Assembly: GCF_036178145.1 (NCBI RefSeq) | Contig: NZ_CP108067.1 | Location: 620,001-684,000 of the forward strand | Reading direction: 5' to 3' | Length of the DNA: 64,000 nucleotides | Source of the DNA: Streptomyces sp. NBC_00273 | GTDB taxonomy: Bacteria > Actinomycetota > Actinomycetes > Streptomycetales > Streptomycetaceae | Shown: positions 38,648 through 47,086 of the stretch, piece by piece | Layout of the letters: each line of letters begins with the position of its first letter | Numbering within the stretch: the stretch's first letter is position 1 | Notes under the pieces: model-generated | Seen by the model: the letters and a program-made list of their open reading frames with translations, nothing else | The model's database searches: none | What the model was told of the DNA's origin: nothing | Made by a program: the position numbers and the translations under genes

Positions 38648-40536
38648 GTGGCACTTCGTTGCATCTCAGCTGATAGGGGGCCTGGGTTCCCCGCGCCCTA
38701 TCGATTGTTGGAGCACCACGCTGCCTTGCTCCGCGAGCGGTTCCGGTGCGATCTGGAACGACTCAAACCGCTGGTCAACGAAGTACAGGCCGAGCACCGC
38801 CTGAGCCCCACCTGGCGCGTCAGTGCCAGGAACGCCTTGATTCTTGCACTGGCGGCCCGCGACGCCGCAGGCCAGGACCTGGTCGACGCCGCCATCCTTG
38901 ATGCACTGCCTCACCAGCTCGTCGGAGTCACTACGATCCTGAACAAGGCCGGGTTGCTGGCCCGTGACCTCGACCACGGGGTGGCGGTGCTGCCGCACGG
39001 CCAGCGGGCCCGCCCCCAACCTCAGCCACGAAGCTGCGATCACTGCCTTTCGTGGGGCCGAAACCAGTGGTGCCGCGCATGCAGGCACTGGCGTCGCAAA
39101 TACGCTGATCAGCAGGGATGCTGCGGACGGTGTGGCGCCGGGCCGCTTCCCCTGCAGAACGGTCGATGCCGCGACTGCAACAGCCTTCGCCGACGGCTGG
39201 GACCGACACCGAGGCCAGCACTTGGCGACAGCTACGGTTCGCCGGACCGTCCCTCCCGGCGGCCGTCAGCGCAGGCTGCCCAGAACTCCACCGAGCAGAT
39301 CGACTGGTACTCGGCCCACCGGTCATGCAACACGCGGGCCAGTTGGCGATCTTCGAGGCGGATCGGGATTGGCGCCCGCTGCTCAGCGCAGTGCTGCCTT
39401 CCCCGCCGCCGTCGGTGACGGCCATCCTGGAGGATTTCGCCCAATATGCCACCGAGCACCGTTGGAGCCACCAGTCCCAGGAGGCCAGCGCTCGGGTTCT
39501 ACGGATGGCCGCCACCTGGCTGGGCGCCGACACCACCTTCCATGAGAAGGATTTGCGGGCGCTGAACCGCGCGTGCGCCAGCGGTGGCCGCATCGGCGGT
39601 CTGGTCGCCTTCCTGAAACAACGCGAACAGCTCCTGTCCTCGCCCCCGCGCCGCAACCGCAACGAGGCATTCGTCCAGCGCACCATCGCCGCCTTTCCAC
39701 CCCGAATCGGCGACGAACTCGAGACCTGGGTAGGGGTCCTTCGCGGATCCACCCGCTCCCACCACCTCGCCACCGACTACAGCACCATCCGCCGCTACCT
39801 CGTCTACCTGGCCACGGCACTGGCCGGCTGGACCAGCTGCTACACCACCTTGCGTCAAGTGACCACGACCGACGTCACCACGGCTGTCACCGCGGTCAAA
39901 GGCCCGCGCTCCCAAGAGCGGGCGGTGGCCCTGCGCTCGCTCTTCCGCGCCCTGAAGCACGCCAAGCTCGTCTTCGCCGACCCCACCCGCGGCCTGCATG
40001 TCACCCGCCAGGAACTGTTGCCCACGGCTCTGGCCCCCGACCGGCTGGCCGGACTCCTGGAGACCAGCACCAACCCTGCTACCCGCCTGGTCCTGGCCCT
40101 GGTCGCCCTTCACGCAACCAGCGGCACCGCCCTGCCTGACATCACCCTCTCCGATGTTCTGCTCACCCGCCGGCAGCTCCTGATCCGTCGGCCTCACGGC
40201 CGCCACATCGTCCACATCGACGACACCACAGCCGCCCTGCTGCACACCTGGCTCCGCTACCGCCACCGACGCTGGCCCCGCACCGCCAACCCCCACCTCC
40301 TCGTCACCCAGCAGACGGCCAGCACCACCGACCCCGTCTGCACGGACTACATCTACCAGCGCTTTGACCCCGCGGGTGTGACCCTGCGTGCTGTTCGCGC
40401 CGACAGAATCCTGGACGAAGCCCGCGAGACCGAAGACCCCGTCCACCTCGTTCGTGTCTTCGGAATCTCCGTCACCACGGCCATGAAGTACATCCACGCG
40501 GCCCATCCCCACGGCGCAGGCCCGCCCCCTCGCTGA
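38648..40536 (+). pseudogene. Zinc-ribbon plus tyrosine-recombinase-like protein, one frameshift
   Basis: From GTG 38648 the first frame encodes a helical domain (LLRERFRCDLERLKPLVNEV) and two zinc ribbons (CDHCLSWGRNQWCRACRHW; CGRCGAG with CRDC). At about 39203-39215 the conserved sequence moves to another frame (WRQLRFAGPSLPAAVS), which runs to 40536. That part has a SAM-like core-binding domain and a C-terminal catalytic-like domain with the final Tyr in TTAMKYIHAA. The first catalytic Arg (TG-x-R position) is Ala and the LGH-box His is Ile, so the recombinase looks degenerate even apart from the shift. Either programmed recoding, mutation or sequence error. Confidence 0.65.
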
Positions 40537-40666
40537 CAGCAGAGGACCTGGGGCGGAAGTCGGCGAGGGACATCACAGCAATGACCGACTACTCGCCCGG
40601 ACCCGTCGTGACGGGGACCTTCGGAAGCGGCTCTGCCCAGATCTCCGCGAGATCGCAGGAAGACTT

Positions 40667-41470
40667 CTAGGTCTGCAACGTAGGGCTGCCGGCCTTCGGG
40701 TCGCCGACGGGATGCTCGAAGAACTCGTCGAGCAATCTGAACAGTCCACCCACAGCGTGCTGGTCGTCCTCGTGCGACCACGGCTCCGCGGGGCGGCCCT
40801 CAGGAAAGACCAGTTCTGCGACCAAAGCCCACCACACTAGGTTCCAGCCGGATACCAGTCTGGCAGCGAGCCACTCCCGAAACCCATTCAGCAGGGCTCC
40901 TTCAGCGGCGACATCGTAGCCAGTGAGGAACCCGGTCACCGTCTCAAAGCTCACACGGACGACGAACATGCCCGGACGCTTCTTGAAGTTCTCCCAGAAT
41001 TCCTGGCACGACCACACTGGCTTTCCCCGGCCACGTCCCCAGGCAGCAGGTACATGAGACAGATCGGTGCCGGCCCCCCAAGTGGAGTACGAAACCGCCT
41101 CCGGCCCTACTTCGAGAGCCGCGAGGAGACCGCCCAGGCGCCTGGCCGGATCGACCGGCCCACCCTTCCGGGTCCAGACATGCGTTCCCGGAGCATCGCC
41201 CTCGTGGTGGGTTACGACGAAATCCGTTCCATCCAGCACGAAGAACGCCGCCCGGACAGTGCCGTGTCCGTCCCATGAGGTCTCGAGGGTCAGCCTCAGC
41301 CGCCGAGCCACCGCGTCCAAATCCACCGAGAGCAAGGCCAGCGAACTCAGCGGCCAGGCTGCACTTTGGAACATCGAGGCCTGCCAGGCCGGATTGCGCC
41401 CGCCTTCCTGGGGTTCTGTCGCAGGCTCCCAGTCGCCCTCGGCATCCGGTACGTAGATCAGTTCAGTCAC
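40667..41470 (-). CDS. Protein of unknown function carried by the element
   Basis: 267 residues, soluble, acidic, no recognised domain (begins MTELIYVPDAEGDWEPATEP, contains LETSWDGHGTVRAAFFVLDG and a Trp-rich C-terminal half). Codon bias is typical and the frame is intact. It is the only other gene in the element and faces the recombinase gene. An immunity-like or stability role is conceivable but not supported by motif. Confidence 0.7.
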   Translation of the reverse strand: MTELIYVPDAEGDWEPATEPQEGGRNPAWQASMFQSAAWPLSSLALLSVDLDAVARRLRLTLETSWDGHGTVRAAFFVLDGTDFVVTHHEGDAPGTHVWTRKGGPVDPARRLGGLLAALEVGPEAVSYSTWGAGTDLSHVPAAWGRGRGKPVWSCQEFWENFKKRPGMFVVRVSFETVTGFLTGYDVAAEGALLNGFREWLAARLVSGWNLVWWALVAELVFPEGRPAEPWSHEDDQHAVGGLFRLLDEFFEHPVGDPKAGSPTLQT

Positions 41471-41676
41471 AGCGGACAGTCAACCAGTACAGCTCGACCT
41501 CGATGCGGCTGGCTGCCTCGCAGCACGCCCGACCAGCTGTTGACGAAACTCTCGCCAGAGCCAGATTCAGATGTCTCCATCAGCCAGGAACCCGCCATAG
41601 TCAAAGCGTCGATGACGCACCCACGCGCGGGTTCGTGCGACTCCCGGTCCAGAAATCAGCGAACCCGCCCGCTTCC

Positions 41677-43335
41677 CCCGCCGGCAAGGTCGAGCCGGGC
41701 GAGGCCTTCGAGGCCACCGCAGTCCGCGAACTTGCCGAGGAGGCAGGCCTGCGCTCCCTCCCAGAGTCGGTGCTCCTCGTGGGCACGTTGTGCGACTCCA
41801 CGCACGGATTCACCCGGGTCACCGAGATCGCCCGCCTCACCGATTACACGGGCGAGCCGACCGTCCGGGAACCGGAATTGATCACCCGGTGGGAGTGGCA
41901 TACTCCTTCCGCCCTCCGATGCCTGCCCCAGCCGCTGTTCACGGCGTCCGCTCAGGCACTGAACACGGTCTGGCCCGGGCTCCTGCCCGACGTCCCGCCC
42001 GCACACCACACGCCCCGGCCCGCCGGCGACGTGGCGCTGACCTTCACCGAGTCGGCCACGACAGTGCGGCTACGCGAGCAGTTGGTCCGCCACCTCACAG
42101 AAACCGGATGGACCGACACCCCGGAACTGCAAAGGGCGTTCAATGCCGTGCCCCGGCACGCCTTCCTGCCCGAGCAGCCGCACGCTCGCACGTACGCCAA
42201 CGAGGCGGTGGCCACCGTCTTCGACGAGACCACCGGGCGGTCGATGAGCTCGGTGTCCCAGCCCGAGATGCAGGCGATCATGCTGAGCCGAGCAGGCCTC
42301 CGGCCGGGCGACAACGTCCTGGAGATCGGAGGCGGCTACAACGCGTCCCTGATCGCCGAACTCGTCGGCGAATCCGGTTCGGTGGTGTGCGTGGAGATCG
42401 ACCCCTACGTCCACGCCCGTACCGAACGCTTCCTGGCCGAGACCGGGTACGCGGACCGGGTCCGGGCAGTCCTCGGCGACGGCACCCACGGCGCCCCCGG
42501 GCACCTGATCCCGGAGAAGGGCTTCGACGCCATCATCGTGACGGTCGCCGCAAACGACGTGCCCCAGAGGTGGACCGGCCAGCTCGCGGAGGGCGGGCAC
42601 TTGGTGGTGCCGCTGCGGATCGGCGGGTTCACCCGTGCCGTCAGGCTACGCAGGGAGGGCTCGGTGCTGGTGTCCACGGCGATCAGCGCGTGCGGTTTCG
42701 TCCCCATGCAGGGTGCCGGCCGGTGGGACGAGAGCCCGATCCTGATCGGGGACACCGGCTACGGCATCCGCTGGGAGGACACCTCGCCCGTCCCGCTCGA
42801 CGGCCTCGACAGCGCCCTGGCCGCAGGCGGGGTAGCACTGTGGACCGGGGTGACGGTGCGCAGCGGAGAGACGTTCGAAGACCTTCAGCTGTGGCTGGCC
42901 ACGTCCCTGAGCCAGTTCTGCCGGATGGAAGGTGATCCTGACCGCCCGGGCCCGGTACGGCTGCCAAAGCGGTCGAGCGCCGAGGCCATCGTCCTCGGTC
43001 GCTCGCTGGCTTGTCTGATGACGGAGCGGCGTGAACACGACGAGGCGGAGAGCACGTCCTTGTGGGAGTTTGGGGTCCAGGGCTTCGGGCCGGACGGCAA
43101 GGCTGCCGCCGACACCCTGGCCGCCGCCGTCCGCGCCTGGGACCGGGAACTGCGGAACCGGGCCACGCCCCGGCTGACGGTGATGCCCGCGGGCACCCCC
43201 GACTCCGCGCTCCCCGCCGGGCACGTCGTGGAGAAGCCCGACCGCCGCATCGTGGTCAGCTGGCCCGGCCGTGACGAGGCCGCCGGCCTCGCCGTTGGAC
43301 GGAACACGACACAAGAGGGGTTGGACGAGCAGTGA
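41677..43335 (+). pseudogene. NUDIX 3' part fused to FxLD-system-type methyltransferase
   Basis: The sequence resumes inside the NUDIX box (AGKVEPGEAFEATAVREL, then AEEAGL) and completes that domain by about 41990. It continues without a break into a PCMT-type methyltransferase: AVPRHAFLPEQ, SSVSQPEMQAIML, VLEIGGGYNASLIAEL, FDAIIVTVAANDVPQRW. The long C-terminal region (FVPMQGAG, LQLWLATSL, VMPAGTPD) is that of methyltransferases of FxLD-type lanthipeptide systems. The intact protein would have been methyltransferase-NUDIX-methyltransferase, about 790 residues. A GTG at 41635 in element DNA might start a product that keeps the second methyltransferase. Confidence 0.8.
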
Positions 43336-43899
43336 TCATCTGGGTCAACGGGGCCTTCATAGCGGGAAGAGCACCCTGGCGGCTGGCCTTCACCAGCAAC
43401 TGCCCGGTTCGGTGGTCGCCGACCCGGAGAACATCGGCGACCTGCTGCGCCGCACCCTCAGTAAGCACCCCGGTAAGCTCCGTAACTACCAGGACTACCC
43501 AGCCTGGCGGCACCTGACCGCGGCCTATATCGGCGAGATCGCTGCCCAGACGGGCGGCCACGTCATCGTGTCCGTGACCGTACTCAATCCCGCCTACGCC
43601 GCCGAGATGTTTGCACCCCTGCGCGCCTCGACCGGCCTCATCCATCTCGTTCTCCACGCCGATCCGAAGGAGCTGGGCGCCCGGATCGGCTCGAGTGAGA
43701 AGTTCCCCTGTGACGAGGCCGGCAGCGAGGCCGTCCGCGTGTACCGGCGGCGCCGGGCACCCGACTACGCGGCTGCTGCCGCTGCGTGGATGCACGCCGA
43801 CGGCCACGCCATCGACACCAACGCCCCGCCGGCCTTGGCGGTCCTGCAGGCCGCGATTGCCCACCTCACCACCGTCGACGGAGCACGACCCGACCCTGA
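43332..43899 (+). pseudogene. TmrB-like ATP-binding protein, frameshift in Walker A
   Basis: GTG 43332 overlaps the upstream stop. It begins VIIWVNGAF, then one base is missing before the P-loop: the conserved SGKSTLAAGLHQQLPGSV is in the next frame. That frame continues with VVADPENIGDLLRR, YQDYPAWRHLTAAYIGEI and VIVSVTVLNPAY, the pattern of TmrB (tunicamycin-resistance ATPase) relatives. As written the start frame makes only 61 residues. The 3' end near the hemC start is also unclear, with a TGATG overlap only in a third frame. Dead unless the base is a sequencing error. Confidence 0.7.
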
Positions 43900-44645
43900 T
43901 GACCAGCGCCACGACCCTCACCAGCCTCCGGCTGGGAACCCGGCCCAGCCCCATGGCCATGGAACAGACCGGCCGCTTCGCCGACGCCTTCCGGACCCGG
44001 TACCCGCAGGCGGTCCTCGACATCGTCGAGATCGTCTCCGAGGGCGACCGGCACCACGGTCCGCTCTCGGCCATCGGCGGCAAAGGGGCCTTCACCCCCA
44101 ACGCCGACCGGTACCTCCTGGACGGACGCGTCCAGGCCACCATCGCCTGCGCCAAGGACGTACCCGGCCCGCACGACCGCGTCCCCGGCATCACCGTCGG
44201 AGCGGTCTTGCCTCGGGAGGACATCCGCGACGCCCTCGTCCTCCCCACCAGCCATCCACCGGCCACCCTCGCCGAACTGCAGCCCGGCATCCGGGTGGGG
44301 GACCAGCGCACCCCGCCGTGCGGCCCTCCTCCAAGCCCTCCACCCGACGCTCGTACCAGTACCGATCCGCGGCAACGCCGACAGCTGGCTCCGCGCCCTC
44401 GACGAGGGAACGCTCGGCGCGGACGTCATGATCGCCGCCCTGGCCGGCCTGCGCCGCCTCGGCCTGGAGCACCCGGCCGCCGAGATCCTCGACCCCGCCG
44501 TCTAGCTGCCCGCGGCGAGCGCGGGCACCTTGATCATCGAGCACCCTGCCGACGACCCCGACACCGGGGAACTGCTCGCCCCGCTCGCACACGCCCCCAC
44601 CCGCATCCTGCTCGACGACGAAGGGGCCGCACTCGCCTTCCCTGT
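43899..44645 (+). pseudogene. Hydroxymethylbilane synthase (HemC) paralogue, frameshift plus stop, truncated
   Basis: It begins LRLGTRPSPMAMEQTGRFA and reads VSEGDRHHGPLSAIGGKGAF, IACAKDVPGP and LPREDIRDALVLP, all HemC signatures. At a G5 run (44297-44301) one extra G shifts the frame; the true continuation, PRRAALLQALHP, PIRGNADSWLRAL, AALAGLRRLGLEH, lies in the next frame. That frame then meets TAG (44503-44505) at the conserved LDPAVxLPA. Domain 3 ends early, at about 44645, against the convergent membrane-protein gene. It is a second, dead copy of a heme-pathway enzyme, presumably recruited for a special pathway. Confidence 0.75.
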
Positions 44646-44692
44646 CAAGTCAGCCCGTCGAGACCTGGCTGGCCCCTGTGGCGGGACGGTTG

Positions 44693-45226
44693 TTACGTCT
44701 GGACGCGCCGGCGGCGGTAGTAGGAGATTGCGACCGCTGCCACCAACGGGCCCCAGGCCAACAGCGGTGCGTAGCAGACAACCAGCAACCAGTCCTTGGC
44801 TGGCGAGCCCATGGAGGGGTTGGAGCCGAAGATGGCAACGAGTCCGCCGTAGGTCGTGATTGCGATCAAGGCTGCCGCACCGAGCAGCGCCGGTATGACA
44901 GCTGCCAATGGGGCGACCCGCCGTCCGCCCAGCAGCGGGATCCAGCGGGGCACGGTCTCGCCCCACGGCTGGATGAGACCGAGCGTCAGCAGCGCGATGC
45001 CTTCAGAGACTAGGGTCAGCGAGGTGATGTACACCGGTTCCCACCAGAGAAGGGGGCCGTTGCTGTCCACCGGGAGCCCCGCGACCAGAGCGACCCGCCA
45101 CAGCCCGGAAGGCAGCGTGATGAGGGGCACAAGATGGGCCGAAATTCGCGCCCACCGCGGCACATTCGGCAGCGTCCTGGTAGGCACTCGTTTCCGCTCC
45201 CGGATTTCGGAGCCCTGCTTCGGCAT
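44693..45226 (-). CDS. Four-helix membrane protein of unknown function
   Basis: 177 residues, intact, with a basic N-terminus and four transmembrane helices (about 28-50, 65-88, 105-130, 145-168). No family recognised. It is on the opposite strand to the surrounding decayed run and abuts the truncated hemC copy, so it or DNA with it probably arrived later. Confidence 0.75.
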   Translation of the reverse strand: MPKQGSEIRERKRVPTRTLPNVPRWARISAHLVPLITLPSGLWRVALVAGLPVDSNGPLLWWEPVYITSLTLVSEGIALLTLGLIQPWGETVPRWIPLLGGRRVAPLAAVIPALLGAAALIAITTYGGLVAIFGSNPSMGSPAKDWLLVVCYAPLLAWGPLVAAVAISYYRRRRVQT

Positions 45227-45479
45227 GCGACGTCCTTCGCCTTCCCGGGAATTGCGCTGTCATCCAGGGACAACGACTCCCAACAAGCCCGCACTGCCAC
45301 CGATGGTCGGAGCAGTCCTGTACTGGGACACAAGTTCATATTGCCTGAAGCCTCGTGACGCAGAGTCATCAATGGGAACTATGCGGGTCCACCTCAGGGG
45401 TGACGTTCCGTGGTCCAAGTCGTCCAGCTTCAGGCAGTCGGCGGCATCGCCCGCAATGGCAGTTTGCTGCGTCGGCAGG

Positions 45480-45975
45480 CACGTTCTTCTCCTGCCGACC
45501 CTCCAGACAGGCGGACCCGTCCCGCGGACCGAGGCGGAACTGCCGGACACGTGGTGGAGCGACCTGCTGGCCGCGCTGAAAACCACCGCCGCCGTACCGA
45601 CCGGCAGGCAGGCCGTGCGGCAGCAGTGGATCGACCGCAACTTCACCCGCTTCTTCGGCATCCCATGCCCCGGGGCCGTCGCGTGGACCACCGGCCACGG
45701 CGATCTGCACTGGAGCAACCTGATGGCAGCGCCCCTGGTGATGCTCGACTGGGAGGGCTGGGGTCTGGTCCCCACGGGATTCGCCGTAGGCCTCCTCCAT
45801 GCCTGCTCACTCCACGCACCCGCCACGGCCGCCAGGATCCGACACACGTTCCGCCATCTCCTCGGCACTCCGGAAGGCAGGGTCGGGGAGCTCGTCGCCC
45901 TCGCCCAACTCCCTCCAGGTCACCGCCCGCGGCGGACACCCCGACCTCGCACCCCACCTCACCCGGCACGCCTAG
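45480..45975 (+). pseudogene. Aminoglycoside-phosphotransferase-like gene, C-terminal relic
   Basis: Only the second half of the kinase fold remains: WIDRNFTRFFGIPCPGAVAW, catalytic loop TTGHGDLHWSNLMAAP and metal Asp VMLDWEGWGL. No N-lobe is found upstream. Near the end one extra C (around 45910) shifts the frame; in the other frame the sequence finishes ARGGHPDLAPHLTRHA and TAG at 45973-45975. Doubly damaged. Confidence 0.65.
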
Positions 45976-46136
45976 CACCTCACCGGCAGAACCGTCCCGC
46001 ACCACACACCCCAGCCGGACGACACGAAGCACGGAGGGTGAAGTCCTCGCCGGCACCCTGCACAGCCCCGCTCCCCCAACCCGATCGGGGCCACAGCGCC
46101 GCAGCACCGGCCCCGTACTCACAGAACGGAGTCCCC

Positions 46137-46898
46137 GTGTCCGCTCCCAGCATCCTCGCGGTCTACGCCCACCCCGACGACGAGTCCCTCGTCGCCGGGG
46201 GCGTCCTCGCCAAGCACGCGGCGGCCGGTGCCCGGACCGCCGTCGTCACGGCCACCTGGGCCACCGACAGCCACCGCGCGGCCGAACTCGCCGACGCCCT
46301 GACGCACCTCGGCGCGGGAAAGCCCCGCATGCTCGGATACGCCGACCTCCGCGTCCCCGAATCCGCCCCCGGGCGGCCCCCGTTCCGAGACACCCCACTG
46401 GACGAGACCGTGGAGAGCCTGGTGGCCCACGTGCGCGAGTTCCGGCCGGACCTGGTCGTCACCCACGACGCCCACGGTTCCTCCGGGCACCCCGACCACA
46501 TCCACACCCACCGTGTCACCCTGCTCGCCGCGCACGCGGCTGGCGTCCCCGGCGCCTTCCCCGAGGCCGGGCCCGCGTGACAGCCCACCGCTCTGTACCT
46601 CTCGGCACACCCGAAGTCCGCCAGCTCCGGCCTGGCCGATCTGGTCTCTAGGGTCGGCAAGCGCCTGCACATGGTGCCGGACGCGATGGTCACCGCAGCA
46701 GTGGACGTCCGTCCCTGGGTGGACCTCAAGTGGGCCGCCATCCGCGCACACCGCTCGGAGACAGCCCGATCCCGCTCGCTCCCGGCCCTGCTGAGCGGGC
46801 TATCGGCACAGGATCGGGAAGAGATCCTCGGCACCGAGTACTTCATCCGCCACGACCTCGTCTCGACACACCCCTGCGTCCGCGAACTATCGGCCTGA
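46137..46898 (+). pseudogene. PIG-L family N-acetylglucosaminyl deacetylase, nonsense codon
   Basis: GTG 46137. N-terminal zinc motif AVYAHPDDESLVAGG, then FRPDLVVTHDAHGSSGHPDH with the late metal His. At 46578-46580 a TGA interrupts AGPA-stop-QPTALYLSAHP; relatives have Trp at this position, so TGG to TGA is the simplest change. The same frame then runs 105 more codons to 46898 (TEYFIRHDL). Family members deacetylate GlcNAc-type sugars, including mycothiol precursors and antibiotic intermediates. Confidence 0.78.
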
Positions 46899-47086
46899 AG
46901 GGCTCGGTGACGTCTACGACCGTGCCCCGCGGACTTTCCACGCAGCTCGGAGGGATCCCCGGGGAGGCAGGGAAGGCGCATTCACCGCTGAGCCGTGTCC
47001 AGGCGCCAACGCGCAGCAGACCAGTCACAATGATCGAACTCATGTGACTGGCCTGCTGGAAGGCGTGTGGGAGATGGTTCTTAGGA
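46899..47086. other. Intergenic stretch, no gene seen
   Basis: 188 bp between the PIG-L relic and a convergent gene; no convincing frame or strong hairpin. Confidence 0.4.

Larger units (their letters stand above)
38611..41676 (+). mobile_element. About 3.07-kb element with zinc-ribbon/tyrosine-recombinase gene, inserted in a NUDIX box
   Basis: Boundaries are inferred from the point where the NUDIX coding sequence breaks (38610) and resumes (41677), within a few bases. GCGGGTTC lies near the left edge (38626-38633) and its inverse GAACCCGC near the right (41661-41668); a 10-bp inverted match GCGGGTTCCT/AGGAACCCGC is at 38626-38635 and 41586-41595. No clear target duplication is seen. Contents: a recombinase-like gene (plus strand) and a gene of unknown function (minus strand). 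Confidence 0.65.

Noticed and set aside
41275..41676. Upstream extension of the NUDIX-methyltransferase frame to an ATG at 41275
   Set aside because: This part is element DNA opposite the 267-residue minus-strand gene and shows no homology; the true 5' half is at 37900-38610.
38611..41676. tRNA-linked attachment site for the recombinase element
   Set aside because: The insertion is within protein-coding sequence and no tRNA gene is present; no tRNA or rRNA gene was recognised anywhere in the window.
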